Shown: positions 8,597 to 18,165, counted from the stretch's first letter. The stretch is 64,000 nucleotides of DNA from Pseudomonas fortuita (GCF_026898135.2 NZ_CP114035.2:310001-374000); one strand, 5' to 3'. Translations and numbers: made by a program. Notes: generated from the letters alone by a model not told the origin.

Positions 8597-9703
8597 ATGA
8601 AAACCCTCAACTCCACGCCCCGTGCCGATGGTTTCCACATGCCCGCCGAGTGGGCCCCACAAACCCAGGTGTGGATGGTGTGGCCGGAGCGCCCGGACAA
8701 CTGGCGCCTGGGCGGCAAGCCGGCGCAGGCCGCGCATGTCACCCTGGCCAAGGCCATTGCCCGCTTCGAACCCGTCACCGTCGCCGCCTCCGCTGGCCAG
8801 TACGAAAATGCCCGTCGCCAGCTCGACCAGCCAAATATTCGTGTGGTCGAAATCAGCAACGATGACGCTTGGGTGCGTGATACCGGCCCGACCTTCGTCA
8901 TCAATGACCAGGGTGAAGTACGCGGTGTGGATTGGGGCTTCAATGCCTGGGGCGGCTTCGATGGGGGCCTGTACGCACCCTGGAACCGCGACGAGGAACT
9001 GGCCGCCAAGGTGCTGGAAATGGAGCGCTGCCAGCGTTACCAGACCGAAGGCTTTGTGCTTGAGGGTGGTTCGATCCACGTGGACGGTGAAGGCACCGTG
9101 ATCACCACCGAGGAATGCCTGCTCAACCGTAACCGCAACCCGCACTTGAGCCGCGAGCAGATCGAAGCAGTGCTGCGCGATCAGCTTACGGTCGACACCG
9201 TGGTGTGGCTGCCGGACGGCCTGTACAACGACGAAACCGACGGCCACGTCGACAACTTCTGCTGTTACGTGCGCCCCGGTGAAGTGTTACTGGCCTGGAC
9301 CGATGATTCCAACGACCCCAATTATGCGCGCTGCCACGCCGCCATGGAGGTATTGAAAAACACCCGCGATGCCAAGGGCCGTGAGTTCATCGTGCACAAG
9401 ATGCCGATTCCTGGGCCGCTGTTTGCCACCGCTGAAGAGTGCGCCGGTGTCGATCAGGTTGCCGGCAGCCAGGCGCGTGACCCGTCGGTACGCCTGGCCG
9501 GTTCGTACGTGAACTTCCTGATCGTCAACGGTGGCATCATTGCGCCGAGCTTTGACGACCCGGCAGATGCTGAAGCCAGAGCGATTCTGGCAAAGATCTT
9601 CCCTGACCACGAAGTGGTGATGATCCCTGGCCGCGAGTTGTTGCTGGGTGGCGGCAACATCCACTGCCTGACTCAGCAGCAGCCGGCGCCGGTCAAGCGT
9701 TGA
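8597..9703 (+). CDS. aguA: Agmatine deiminase
   Basis: 368 residues from ATG 8597 (AGAGG upstream; an in-frame start 51 nt earlier lacks support). It matches P. aeruginosa AguA in length and in the nucleophilic Cys at residue 357 (GGGNIHC), with the guanidine-binding motifs [10 protein letters not shown] and [11 protein letters not shown]. AguA hydrolyses agmatine to N-carbamoylputrescine and ammonia in the arginine-decarboxylase route to putrescine. Its usual partner aguB is not adjacent here. A strong intrinsic terminator follows. Confidence 0.96.
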   Translation: MKTLNSTPRADGFHMPAEWAPQTQVWMVWPERPDNWRLGGKPAQAAHVTLAKAIARFEPVTVAASAGQYENARRQLDQPNIRVVEISNDDAWVRDTGPTFVINDQGEVRGVDWGFNAWGGFDGGLYAPWNRDEELAAKVLEMERCQRYQTEGFVLEGGSIHVDGEGTVITTEECLLNRNRNPHLSREQIEAVLRDQLTVDTVVWLPDGLYNDETDGHVDNFCCYVRPGEVLLAWTDDSNDPNYARCHAAMEVLKNTRDAKGREFIVHKMPIPGPLFATAEECAGVDQVAGSQARDPSVRLAGSYVNFLIVNGGIIAPSFDDPADAEARAILAKIFPDHEVVMIPGRELLLGGGNIHCLTQQQPAPVKR

Positions 9704-9718
9704 ACGCAGCTTGAATTA

Positions 9719-9750
9719 AAAAGGCCCGTCATTTGACGGGCCTTTTTTTC
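9719..9750 (+). terminator. Intrinsic terminator of aguA
   Basis: GC-rich stem GGCCCGTCA/TGACGGGCC with a short loop, flanked by an A-run before and a seven-T run after, 16 nt past the aguA stop. Confidence 0.92.
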
Positions 9751-9886
9751 GGGCGACACCCGGCGCCCAGGCTGGCATACGTTTTGTATTGTTTTTCAAT
9801 TAGATAGCTCGGCCTGGCCGCGCTCTCGGATCTGTAACATTACTTACGTAAATTAGCCGCTCACGGGCCAGGGAGTACGTGTAGAC

Positions 9887-10084
9887 ATGAATGCAGCAAG
9901 TGAGTCGGCTTTGCGCCCATCGGCAGTGAATCACCAGTCGCTCAAGGTGTTGGCGAAGTGGTTGAAACACCATGGAAGCATCAGGGTCAGGACGACCGAC
10001 CCACGACGTCTGCTTGCCGGGCGGTACCCTCAAGGGCTGATCAGCGAAGCAGAGATGCAGGCGCTGATGGCGGTGTGGCACTGA
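9887..10084 (+). CDS. Small conserved-type hypothetical protein (65 residues)
   Basis: 65 residues, beginning MNAASESALRPSAVNH and ending ISEAEMQALMAVWH. It is basic in the middle (HHGSIRVRTTDPRRLL), with no signal peptide and no membrane segment. GGGAG lies about 12 nt before the ATG and an AT-rich promoter-like stretch precedes it. I do not recognise a domain. It sits alone between the aguA terminator and a REP pair. The codon choice looks Pseudomonas-like, but a gene this short could be spurious. Confidence 0.55.
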   Translation: MNAASESALRPSAVNHQSLKVLAKWLKHHGSIRVRTTDPRRLLAGRYPQGLISEAEMQALMAVWH

Positions 10085-10100
10085 TCGGATCGGTATTACT

Positions 10101-10206
10101 TGTACCGGCCTCTTCGCGGGCATGCCCGCTCCCACAGAGTCACCACATGGCTCGAAACCTGTGAAACACCTGTGGGAGCGGGCGCGCCCGCGAAGAGGCC
10201 AGTACA
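10101..10206. repeat. REP pair (inverted)
   Basis: Two facing REP copies (CCTCTTCGCGGGCATGCCCG and its mirror near 10171-10200) between the small hypothetical gene and the end of the TonB receptor gene. Confidence 0.9.
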
Positions 10207-10217
10207 GTCAACAACGA

Positions 10218-12293
10218 TCAGAAGCTGTAGCTACCCGTAACCACCAGGCTACGCGGGTCCCCCACCTGAATCTGCGCCGCACTGGTCGCCGAGCTGTAGT
10301 AGGTCTTGTCGGCAATGTTGCTCAACGCCGCCCGCACATCCCAGTCATGGGTGCGATACCCCGCCAGTGCATCCCAACGGCCATACCCTGGCAATACCGT
10401 GGTGTTCTGGTTGTCCGCATAACGCTCGCCCACCAGCGTCAGGCCGGTTTCGGCGTACCAGCCCAGCTCTGGTTTCCAGGTCACGAACAGGCTGGCGTTG
10501 CGCTTGGCCACATCATTGATGCGGTTGCCTTCCTGGCCATTGTTGTCCTTGACGATGATCGCATCCTGCAGGCCGATGCCGCCGCGTACATACCAGTTGC
10601 CGACGATGTTGCCAGTGGCGGTCAGTTCGATGCCGCGCGAACGCTGCAAGCCACTTAGCAAGATGTTTTCCGGGATGAGCGGGTCGCGGGTACGGCGGTT
10701 GTACAGCTCCAGCTCGTAGATGGCCACCGTGGTGCTCAGGCGCTGGTCCAGCCAGTCGCTCTTCACCCCGATTTCCTTCTGGCGCGTTTCCTCCGGCTTG
10801 GTGTCGTTGGTGTTGCCCTGCGAACCCGGAGTAATGCCGATGAGGCCGCCGCCCACCGGCGAGAAGGTCTTGCTCCACGAGGCGTAGAACGAATGGTCAC
10901 GCCACGGTGTGTACACCACGCCCAGGCGTGGGCTGGTGCTGTTGCTGTCCTGCGACTCGGACAGGTTGCGCATGTTGGTGGTTTCAACCTCGAATTGGTC
11001 GAAGCGCACCCCGGCAAGGATCTGCCATTGATCGTTCAGGCGGATCTGGTCCTGCAGATAAATGCCGCGGCTATCGACCACCGTGTGGTTGTCACTCGAC
11101 AGCACCAGGCGGCCGTTGTGCTGCTGGCTACGGTTGGGTTGGCCCAAGCCCGGCAGCGTCTGGCTACCAGCGGTATACAGCACGGGGTCACGCTTCTGGT
11201 TGCCAATCTCCAGGCCCAGCAGCAGCTTGTGCTCCAGGCCCAAGGTGTCGAAGTCGCCCTCGGCCTCCAGGTTGTTGAACAGGTTGCGGGTGTTCAGGTC
11301 CTGCTGCCAGCGCTGGCGGGTCAAGGTATTGGTGCCGGCGTTGTAGCCCGTGACATAGGTGTTGTCGAACGCGCTGTCGAGCTTGATCAGGCCCAGGGTA
11401 TGGCGCAGTTGCCAGGTTTCGTTCAGCTGGTAGTTCAGGCGCGAGCGCAGGGACTGCGCGCGATCATCGATGTAGTCGCGCTGGTCGCCGTAGGTGGTGC
11501 TGCGGCTGACGTCGGCCGGGCGGCCATTCACCCCGGGGATACCCCGGTCAGGCGTGCGGTTGTAGCGGCTGTATTCGTACTGCACCAGCCAGTTGAGGTC
11601 GGGGGTGATCTGCCAGCTGATCGACGGCGCGAACAGCTGGCGGCTGCCGTCGATGCCATCGCGCAAGCTGTTGTTGTCCTGGTTGCCCATGTTCAGGCGC
11701 AGGCTGACTGTGTCGCTGGGGTCGGCACTGAGGTCGGCATACAGGCTGCGCAGGTCTTCGCTGCCGGCCTGCGCTTCGAGGGTGGAGCGGCGGCCAGGCT
11801 CCGGTGCCTTGCTGACCCTGTTGACAATGCCGCCCTGGCTACCGCGGCCATACAGCACCGCCGCCGGCCCCTTCAGCACCTCGACCCGCTCGATATTGTG
11901 CAGGTCGCGGATGTACTGGCTGTCGTCGCGAATGCCGTCCAGGTAGAAGTCGTTGCTGGCCTCGAAGCCGCGGATGCGCACGCTGTCGAAGCGGGTGTCG
12001 GCGCCGCTGCTGACGTTGGGGATTCCCTCCAGCGCCTTGCCCAAGGTGTTGCTGCCGTAGTCCAGCACATTGGCGGTTTTTACCGTGTCGATGGCCTGCG
12101 GCACATAACGCACCGGCGTCGAGGTGCGGGTGGCGGTGCTCACCTCCTTGACGCGCGGGTTGTCCTTTTCGCGCTCGCTGTCGGCGGTAACCGACGATTC
12201 TGGCAGCGTGGTGGTGGCAGCAGTGGCCAGGCTGGCGCTGAACAAGAGCGACAGGCCAAGCGTAAAGGGGGAAAGGCGGCAGGGTACAAGCAT
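10218..12293 (-). CDS. TonB-dependent siderophore receptor (catecholate/Fiu-like)
   Basis: About 691 residues. ATG 12293 is chosen over an in-frame GTG two codons earlier. A signal peptide (FTLGLSLLFSASLATAA) is followed by a plug domain with the hallmarks RIRGFEASNDFYLDGIRDD and VEVLKGPAAVLYGRGSQGG, then a 22-strand barrel ending in the outer-membrane terminal Phe (VVTGSYSF). There is no N-terminal signalling (STN) extension, so it should not drive an ECF sigma factor itself. The plug resembles receptors of the Fiu/PiuA type that take up iron-catecholates. No biosynthesis or transport partners are adjacent. The ligand is inferred. Confidence 0.88.
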   Translation of the reverse strand: MLVPCRLSPFTLGLSLLFSASLATAATTTLPESSVTADSEREKDNPRVKEVSTATRTSTPVRYVPQAIDTVKTANVLDYGSNTLGKALEGIPNVSSGADTRFDSVRIRGFEASNDFYLDGIRDDSQYIRDLHNIERVEVLKGPAAVLYGRGSQGGIVNRVSKAPEPGRRSTLEAQAGSEDLRSLYADLSADPSDTVSLRLNMGNQDNNSLRDGIDGSRQLFAPSISWQITPDLNWLVQYEYSRYNRTPDRGIPGVNGRPADVSRSTTYGDQRDYIDDRAQSLRSRLNYQLNETWQLRHTLGLIKLDSAFDNTYVTGYNAGTNTLTRQRWQQDLNTRNLFNNLEAEGDFDTLGLEHKLLLGLEIGNQKRDPVLYTAGSQTLPGLGQPNRSQQHNGRLVLSSDNHTVVDSRGIYLQDQIRLNDQWQILAGVRFDQFEVETTNMRNLSESQDSNSTSPRLGVVYTPWRDHSFYASWSKTFSPVGGGLIGITPGSQGNTNDTKPEETRQKEIGVKSDWLDQRLSTTVAIYELELYNRRTRDPLIPENILLSGLQRSRGIELTATGNIVGNWYVRGGIGLQDAIIVKDNNGQEGNRINDVAKRNASLFVTWKPELGWYAETGLTLVGERYADNQNTTVLPGYGRWDALAGYRTHDWDVRAALSNIADKTYYSSATSAAQIQVGDPRSLVVTGSYSF

Positions 12294-12329
12294 GGGCACA
12301 TCCGGACCGGGCAGGTGAAAAATAAGGCG

Positions 12330-12350
12330 CGAATGGTAATGCTTGCTATT
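12330..12350 (-). promoter_or_regulatory. Weak Fur-box-like dyad upstream of the TonB receptor
   Basis: A 20-nt AT-rich stretch (GAATGGTAATGCTTGCTATT) lies about 40 bp before the receptor start. Only about half of its positions fit the 19-bp Fur consensus, so this is a tentative operator supported mainly by the iron-uptake function of the gene. Confidence 0.25.
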
Positions 12351-12568
12351 TGCCTTTGCTTGGGTATTTGTAAAGGCTTGTCTTTACATATGTGTCTGTT
12401 TGTAACAACCTCTGCGGCCGCGTGTTTGGCTGCTCAGGGGAACCTGTCCGTTCGATCAAAGGCAATTTCCTACACAAGATAAATTGCCCGCTGATAGCCC
12501 AACACTGCATGGAAATGCACTAGAGCTGCCGATAATTTTGGTTATATCAACCTGCATTTCACGACTTT

Positions 12569-12598
12569 TTGACATTTGTAATCGCACACGGCTAGGAT
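12569..12598 (+). promoter_or_regulatory. Sigma70-type promoter for the OprD-family porin
   Basis: A perfect -35 TTGACA (12569-12574), an 18-bp spacer and -10 TAGGAT (12593-12598). It predicts a start near 12605 and a leader of about 160 nt before the porin ATG. The rest of the 475-bp gap 12294-12768 shows no gene; the leader has a run of GGCCA-containing short inverted repeats. Confidence 0.6.
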
Positions 12599-12768
12599 TC
12601 GGCCAACGCCTGCTGGCCATGATCTTGGCCATGCTGCTGCCGAGGGCTGCCGTGCACTTACCGGCTGGCCCACCAGGCTGGATCCGCATAGCGTCGAACC
12701 TACGAAGGGGCGTTGGTTCCTGGCGTCATAGTGCAGAGCGTTTTTGATTAAGAAATAAGGAAAACAAC

Positions 12769-14088
12769 ATGTTGAAAACCAGGATCAGCCTGGTCGCCTT
12801 GGCGATGATCGCCGCGACCCAGGCACAGGCCAATGACCAGGCCGACAGCAAGGGCTTCATCGAGGACAGCCACGCCAACGTCCTTCTGCGCAACGCCTAC
12901 ATCAACCGTGACAAGAAGCACGGCACCGACGACCAGGTTGAATGGGGCCAGGCGTTCATCGCCAACTTCTCCTCCGGCTTCACCCAAGGCACCGTCGGCG
13001 TTGGCGTCGACGCATTCGGCCTGTACGCCGTGCGCCTTGATGGCGGCAAAGGCCACAACGGTGGCGGCGGCGTCGACTTCTTCAAGCCGCACGAAACCAC
13101 CAATGCCGAAGGCAACGCCAGCTCGCCGCACAACCTGGCCCGTGGTGGCGCTGCTGTGAAATTCCGCATCTCCAACACCGTGCTGAAGTACGGTGACCAG
13201 ATGCCAGCACTGCCAGTGCTGCAGTACGACGACGCGCGTCTGCTGCCAGAAAGCTTCACCGGTACCCTGATCACCTCGAAAGAGATCGAGGGCCTGGAAC
13301 TGAACGCCGGCCGCTTCACCCAGGAAGCGCGCAAAAGCGCCGAGCGCCGCGACGGTGGTGGCCTGAAGTCGATCAACGTCTTCGGTGGCAGCTACAAGTT
13401 CACCGACAATTTCACCGCTTCGCTGTACACCGCCGACAACGAAGACGTGATGAAAAAGCACTACCTGGGCTTGAACTACGTCTTCCCGATCGCCAGCGAC
13501 CAGTCCCTGACCCTGGACTTCAACGGCTACAAGTCGGACATCGACAACAAGTACGTACAAGCCGCTGGCCTGAACGGCGACTCCAACACCATCTGGAGCC
13601 TGGCAGCCACTTACGCGTACGGTGCGCACTCGTTCACCATCGCCCACCAGCGCAGCACCGGCAGCACTGGCTACAACTACGGCTTCTACCAGAACGCCGG
13701 TGGCGTGGGTGACGGTGGTTCGACCATCTACCTGGCCAACTCGTACTGGTCCGACTTCAATGCCGAAGACGAGCGCTCCTGGCAGCTGGGCTACGGCCTG
13801 GACTTCGGTGCCTACGGCATTCCGGGCCTGACCTACAAGCTGGCCTACGTGGTGGGTGACAACATCAACACCCGTAACGTCGCCAACCCACAGGGCTTTG
13901 GCGAAGGTAAAGAGCGCGAGATCTTCAACCAGATCCGTTACGTGGTGCAGGACGGCCCGGCCAAGGACCTGTCCATCAAACTGCGTAGCTCGTTCCTGCG
14001 TACCAACAATGCCGTGCAGCAGAACGGTTACAACGACGACGGCAACGAAGTCCGCGTATTCGTCGAGTACCCGATCAGCATCTTCTGA
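12769..14088 (+). CDS. OprD-family outer membrane porin (OprE/OprQ-like)
   Basis: 439 residues with signal peptide MLKTRISLVALAMIAATQAQA, a mature start NDQADSKGFIEDSHANVLLRN typical of the OprD family, and a C-terminal aromatic (VEYPISIF) for barrel assembly. The SD is AAGGA, 8 nt before the ATG. These 18-stranded monomeric channels pass amino acids, aromatic acids or other small carboxylates through the outer membrane. The sequence looks closest to the OprE/OprQ branch from memory, but the substrate cannot be read off. Codon usage is strongly biased to preferred codons, as for an abundant protein. Confidence 0.9.
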   Translation: MLKTRISLVALAMIAATQAQANDQADSKGFIEDSHANVLLRNAYINRDKKHGTDDQVEWGQAFIANFSSGFTQGTVGVGVDAFGLYAVRLDGGKGHNGGGGVDFFKPHETTNAEGNASSPHNLARGGAAVKFRISNTVLKYGDQMPALPVLQYDDARLLPESFTGTLITSKEIEGLELNAGRFTQEARKSAERRDGGGLKSINVFGGSYKFTDNFTASLYTADNEDVMKKHYLGLNYVFPIASDQSLTLDFNGYKSDIDNKYVQAAGLNGDSNTIWSLAATYAYGAHSFTIAHQRSTGSTGYNYGFYQNAGGVGDGGSTIYLANSYWSDFNAEDERSWQLGYGLDFGAYGIPGLTYKLAYVVGDNINTRNVANPQGFGEGKEREIFNQIRYVVQDGPAKDLSIKLRSSFLRTNNAVQQNGYNDDGNEVRVFVEYPISIF

Positions 14089-14105
14089 TCCTGATCTGAA
14101 GCATC

Positions 14106-14137
14106 GAACAGCCCTGGCTTATGCCGGGGCTGTTTCT
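14106..14137 (+). terminator. Intrinsic terminator after the porin gene
   Basis: Stem ACAGCCC(T)GGC / GCC(G)GGGCTGT with TTAT loop followed by TTTCTTTT. It overlaps the 3' end of the convergent glutamate synthase-like gene (stop at 14119). Confidence 0.85.
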
Positions 14138-15786
14138 TTTCGGCGCACGGTTTTTGCTGCAACGGGCATCAGTTCTCCTGTCTCCGGCGCAAAACTGTCG
14201 CTACGCGCCATCCGCCACATCCGCGCATAAAACTCGCTTTCAATCGAGCCACTGAGCAATTCGCCTGGCTTGAGGAACGTGTGCAGGTCCGAAAACAACC
14301 CGATTTCGCTGGGGCTGACGCGCCGGGCCAGGTGCTTGGGCTTAAGCTCCGAAGGGTGCTCCAGGCCTGCCGCGGCCAGCATTTCGGCCAGTGCGTGCAG
14401 CGTGTTGCGATGGAAGCTGGCCACCCGTTCAGCCTTGTCTGGCACCACCAGGGCGCGCTGGCGCAGTGGGTCTTGCGTGGCCACGCCGGTCGGGCATTTG
14501 TTGGTGTGGCAGCTTTGCGACTGGATGCAGCCAATGGCAAACATGAACCCGCGTGCCGAGTTGACCCAGTCAGCGCCGATGGCCAGCACGCTGGCAATGT
14601 CGAAAGCACTGACGATCTTGCCCGCAGCGCCAATGCGAATGCTGGAGCGCAGGTTCAGGCCAACCAACGTGTTATGCACGAACATCAGGCCTTCGCGCAT
14701 GGGCACGCCCATGTTGTCGCTGAATTCGCGTGGTGCCGCGCCGGTACCGCCTTCCTTGCCATCCACAACGATGAAGTCCGGGGTGATGCCGGTGGCCAGC
14801 ATGGCTTTGGCAATGCCCATGAACTCCCACGGGTGGCCCAGGCAGAACTTGAAACCCACAGGCTTGCCGCCCGACAGCTCGCGCAGGCTGGCCACAAACT
14901 GCAGTAACTCGACCGGTGTGCGGAAGGCGCTGTGCGCCGCCGGTGAGATGCAGTCCTCACCTACGCGCACGCCACGGGTTTCGGCGATTTCAGGGCTGAC
15001 CTTGTGCCCCGGCAAGATCCCGCCGTGGCCCGGCTTGGCGCCCTGGCTGAGTTTGATCTCGATCATCTTCACCTGTGGCGAGCGGGCCTGTTCGGCAAAA
15101 CGGTGCGGGTCGAAACGACCGTCCGCCGTACGGCAGCCGAAGTAGCCGCTGCCGATTTCCCAGATCAGGTCGCCGCCGTGCTCACGGTGGTACGGGCTGA
15201 TGCTGCCTTCGCCCGTGTCGTGGGCAAACCGGCCCATGCGCGCGCCGCGGTTGAGGGCCGCGATAGCGTTGGCGCTGAGCGCGCCAAAGCTCATGGCCGA
15301 TATATTGAAGATCGAGGCCGAGTAGGGTTGGCGGCATTGTGGCCCGCCAATGGCGATGCGAAACGATGCCGGGTCAGGCGTGGCCACTGGCAGCATCGAA
15401 TGGCTAATGAATTCGAACCCGGGCTTGTAGGCATCGTTGAGCGTGCCGAAGGCTTTCTCGGCGCTTTCGTTCTTGGCGCGGGCATAGACCAGCGAGCGCT
15501 GCGAACGGGAGAACGGCAGCTTGTCGTCGTCACCCTCGATCAGGTACTGGCGGATTTCCGGGCGGATGGTTTCGATCAGGTAGCGGATATTGCCGAGGAT
15601 CGGGTAGTTGCGGCGCACCGCATGGTGGCTCTGGCGCAGGTCGTTGAGCCCGACCAGGCTGAGCAGGGCAGTGATCAGTGTGATTGGCCAGAGCCAGGCA
15701 TGTTGGGGCAGCAGCGGCCGGCTGGCGAAGGTGAGCAACAGGCAGATGGCGAGGCAGGCGTAGCGGCTGGGCAGAGAGTGATTCAT
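14119..15786 (-). CDS. Membrane-anchored FMN-binding glutamate synthase-family protein
   Basis: 555 residues from ATG 15786 (an ATG ten codons earlier has no RBS). Two N-terminal membrane segments (YACLAICLLLTF, and LITALLSLVGL) precede a GltS-type (beta/alpha)8 FMN domain: MSFGALSANAIAALNRGA, GEGSISPYH, KLSQGAKPGHGG, and a [3Fe-4S] cysteine loop (IGCIQSQSCHTNKCPTGVATQDP). The glutaminase and central domains of true glutamate synthase are missing, so it cannot make glutamate from glutamine alone. Such stand-alone proteins are often annotated 'glutamate synthase' but their reaction is unknown. Monocistronic, convergent with the porin. Confidence 0.88.
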   Translation of the reverse strand: MNHSLPSRYACLAICLLLTFASRPLLPQHAWLWPITLITALLSLVGLNDLRQSHHAVRRNYPILGNIRYLIETIRPEIRQYLIEGDDDKLPFSRSQRSLVYARAKNESAEKAFGTLNDAYKPGFEFISHSMLPVATPDPASFRIAIGGPQCRQPYSASIFNISAMSFGALSANAIAALNRGARMGRFAHDTGEGSISPYHREHGGDLIWEIGSGYFGCRTADGRFDPHRFAEQARSPQVKMIEIKLSQGAKPGHGGILPGHKVSPEIAETRGVRVGEDCISPAAHSAFRTPVELLQFVASLRELSGGKPVGFKFCLGHPWEFMGIAKAMLATGITPDFIVVDGKEGGTGAAPREFSDNMGVPMREGLMFVHNTLVGLNLRSSIRIGAAGKIVSAFDIASVLAIGADWVNSARGFMFAIGCIQSQSCHTNKCPTGVATQDPLRQRALVVPDKAERVASFHRNTLHALAEMLAAAGLEHPSELKPKHLARRVSPSEIGLFSDLHTFLKPGELLSGSIESEFYARMWRMARSDSFAPETGELMPVAAKTVRRKETAPA

Positions 15787-15891
15787 GGGTCCATCGCAGG
15801 CAGGATGACCGGGCATAGGATAGGCAAAGGCGGGGGAGGGAAAACCTGGGTAATCGGTAAAAGACTGTTACCTGATTGCGCAGTCCCATGT

Positions 15892-16006
15892 TGTGGGAGC
15901 GGCCTTGTGTCGCGATGGGCTGCGCAGCAGCCCCAGGTATTGGTGTCACGGCACAAACCGCCGGGGCTGCTGCGCAGCCCATCGCGACACAAGGCCGCTC
16001 CCACAG
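15892..16006. repeat. Long inverted REP pair
   Basis: Two near-perfect opposed copies about 45 bp each (TGGGAGCGGCCTTGTGTCGC... and its mirror), sharing an extended CGATGGGCTGCGCAGCAGCC arm. This is a different REP subtype (GGCCTTGTGTCGCG) from the GGGCTTG(T/C)CCCGCG copies elsewhere in the window. Confidence 0.92.
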
Positions 16007-16016
16007 AAAAATAGCG

Positions 16017-17393
16017 TTAGCCAGGCAGCAGTATGCTGACCCGCAACCCACCGCCCTCGCGGTTCGACACCCTCAGCTCACCACCATGGCTGGCGGCAAT
16101 CCGCTGGGCAATGCTCAACCCCAGCCCATACCCGCCGGATGCCTGGTTGCGCGACCCTTCACCACGCACGAACGGATCGGTAATGGTTGCCAGCAGCTCC
16201 GGCGCGACCCCGGGCCCGCGGTCGTCGATATGGATGAACACTCCACTTACCGCCCGTTCCAGCGTGACCGAAACATGCTTGGCGTAGCGCAACGCATTCA
16301 CCAGCAAGTTTTGCAGGCAGCGCTGCAACAGCAAGGCATCTACCCGCAAACTACCCACCTGGCCGTGCACCGGAAGGGGTTCTTCGGCAGTGGCCAGGTC
16401 CGCACACTGGCGCGCAACCAAGCGGTCCAGGTCCACCTGCTGCAAATTCTGCTGCTCCCCCGCGCGCAGGTAGTCCAGAACCTGGCCGATCATGTCGTCC
16501 ATCTGCGTGATGTTCTGCCGCAGGCGCTGGCGGTGTTCGTCGTCTGGCAGCCGCTCCAGGCGCAGGCGCATGCGGGTCAGCGGGGTGCGCAGGTCATGAG
16601 ACACGGCGGCCAGGAAGTAGGCCTTGTCATTGACCATGGCAATCAGCCGCTGCTGCATGGCGTTGAACGCCTGCGCCGCCTGGCGCACTTCTTCCGGGCC
16701 ATCCAGCGCCAGGGGAGGCTGCTCGAGGTTGCCGCCCAGGCCGCGCGCTGCGTCGGCCAGGCGTCGCAACGGGCGCAGGCACAGGCGCACGGCAATCAGG
16801 CACACCAGCAATACCGCGACAATCCGCAGCGCATACACCCGCAACAGGTAGTCGCTGATCAGCACCCAGGCCGATTCGCCACTCCAGCCCTGCAGTTCCT
16901 GGCCCTCAATGGTCAGCCAGTGGCCATCGGCCAACGGCACTGCAAACTGGATATGCGCCTGGGCCGTGCGCAGGCCGAACAGGCTGCGCCAGACAATCGG
17001 CTGACCCAGCTCATCGGTCAGTCGCACCTGCATCAGGCGCACGTCCTGGGCATGCCCCAGCTCGTACTTGAGGGCCTGTTGCAGCAACAGCTCGATGCGC
17101 CTGCGCCCGCGACGCTCGTCATGCTCCGCCGTGGGCAGGTGCTCGGCGCAGCGCAGCTGGTAATGGGCTGGCGCCTGCAACGTGCCACCGTGGCAGTCGG
17201 CCTGGGCAATCAGCGGTGCACTGCGTGCAGCGATTAGCCTCACCGGGGCTTCGAGCACCTGGGCAAAGCGCACATCAAACCAGATGCTGCTCGACATCAA
17301 CTGGATCAACAGCGTGCCGCTGACCATGATCAGCAGCAACTGGCCAAACAAGGTGCGCGGCCACAGCCGGCGAAGCCAGCGCATGTCAGGCAT
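16017..17393 (-). CDS. Sensor histidine kinase (OmpR-partner type)
   Basis: 458 residues. Membrane segments at about 15-33 and 185-205 enclose a ~150-residue periplasmic sensor containing two Cys (C67, C82). Then come a HAMP linker, the H-box AAVSHDLRTPLTRMR (H266), the N-box LLVNALRYA and the G-boxes DDRGPGV and GGYGLGLSIA. It overlaps the response regulator stop; a second start (MRWLRRLW, 17384) lies 1 nt beyond that stop and is equally plausible. With the regulator and the divergent TonB receptor it resembles PfeS-PfeR-PfeA-type iron-siderophore systems. The signal is inferred. Confidence 0.9.
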   Translation of the reverse strand: MPDMRWLRRLWPRTLFGQLLLIMVSGTLLIQLMSSSIWFDVRFAQVLEAPVRLIAARSAPLIAQADCHGGTLQAPAHYQLRCAEHLPTAEHDERRGRRRIELLLQQALKYELGHAQDVRLMQVRLTDELGQPIVWRSLFGLRTAQAHIQFAVPLADGHWLTIEGQELQGWSGESAWVLISDYLLRVYALRIVAVLLVCLIAVRLCLRPLRRLADAARGLGGNLEQPPLALDGPEEVRQAAQAFNAMQQRLIAMVNDKAYFLAAVSHDLRTPLTRMRLRLERLPDDEHRQRLRQNITQMDDMIGQVLDYLRAGEQQNLQQVDLDRLVARQCADLATAEEPLPVHGQVGSLRVDALLLQRCLQNLLVNALRYAKHVSVTLERAVSGVFIHIDDRGPGVAPELLATITDPFVRGEGSRNQASGGYGLGLSIAQRIAASHGGELRVSNREGGGLRVSILLPG

Positions 17394-18108
17394 CGGCCGC
17401 GAGGTTGGCGATACTCAGCAGATAGCCTTCATTGCGGATGGTGAGAATTTGCGCGGCCCCCGCCGGCGCGCGGCGCAGTTGCTGGCGCAGGCGGCTGACG
17501 CACATGTCCACCGAACGGTCGTCGGGCAGGTGGTCGCGGCCAAACGCGCTGCGGGTCAGCTGGTCGCGGGACACTACCCGGTTGTTGGCGTCCAGCAGTT
17601 CGCGCAGCACGCGGTAGTCGGAGCGCGGCAGGGTAAGGGTTTCGCCATCCGGGCGGGTGAGCAGACGCTTGACGTGTTCAAGGCGAAAGCCTGCGAACTG
17701 CTGGGCATCCACCACGGCGGGCTCGTCGGCGGGGGGATCCAGGCGTTGCGGGCGACGCAGCACGGCCTTGATCCGGGCGATCAGCTCGCGTGGCTCGAAA
17801 GGCTTGGCCAGGTAGTCGTCGGCACCCACTTCCAGGCCGATGATGCGGTCCAGCGTGCTGCCCTTGGCCGACAGCATGATTACGGCCAGACCACGCGTCG
17901 CTTGCAACTGGCGGCACAGGCTAAGGCCATCTTCACCCGGCAGCATCAGGTCGAGCACCACCAGGTCCACCTTGTGCCTGGCCAGCTGTTCGCGCATCTG
18001 TTCACCCTCGGCTGCCGCTAGCACGTTGTAGCCGGCATCGGTCAGGTAATCACAAAGAAGTTCGCGGATCTCGTCGTCATCGTCGACAACCAGCAAGGTC
18101 GTGCTCAT
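17386..18108 (-). CDS. OmpR-family response regulator
   Basis: 240 residues from ATG 18108 (an in-frame start 12 nt upstream is less likely). The receiver domain has the acidic pocket VVDDDDE, acceptor D53 (VVLDLMLPGEDG) and the switch Lys (YLAKPFEPRE). The C-terminal winged helix (LTLPRSDYRVLRELLDANNRVVSRDQL) binds tandem repeats. It is cotranscribed with the kinase and divergent from a TonB siderophore receptor over 140 bp that contain a matching direct repeat (18148-18165). Confidence 0.93.
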   Translation of the reverse strand: MSTTLLVVDDDDEIRELLCDYLTDAGYNVLAAAEGEQMREQLARHKVDLVVLDLMLPGEDGLSLCRQLQATRGLAVIMLSAKGSTLDRIIGLEVGADDYLAKPFEPRELIARIKAVLRRPQRLDPPADEPAVVDAQQFAGFRLEHVKRLLTRPDGETLTLPRSDYRVLRELLDANNRVVSRDQLTRSAFGRDHLPDDRSVDMCVSRLRQQLRRAPAGAAQILTIRNEGYLLSIANLAADA

Positions 18109-18147
18109 GCGGAAAAACACCTGTTCGGTGAGGGCCGGTGGCGCTCG

Positions 18148-18165
18148 TTACGTTCAATTACATCC
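18148..18165 (+). promoter_or_regulatory. Candidate tandem operator for the OmpR-family regulator
   Basis: Two direct repeats, TTACGTTC and TTACATCC, start 10 bp apart in the short divergent region between the regulator and the TonB receptor. Tandem repeats at one helical turn are what OmpR-type winged-helix dimers recognise. The pair is short, so chance occurrence is possible. Confidence 0.4.

Noticed and set aside
10893..12482. Open frame of 529 codons opposite the first TonB receptor gene
   Set aside because: The reverse-strand receptor has a signal peptide, plug and terminal Phe, so it is the real gene; the antisense frame is rich in Ala/Val/Gln and carries no motif.
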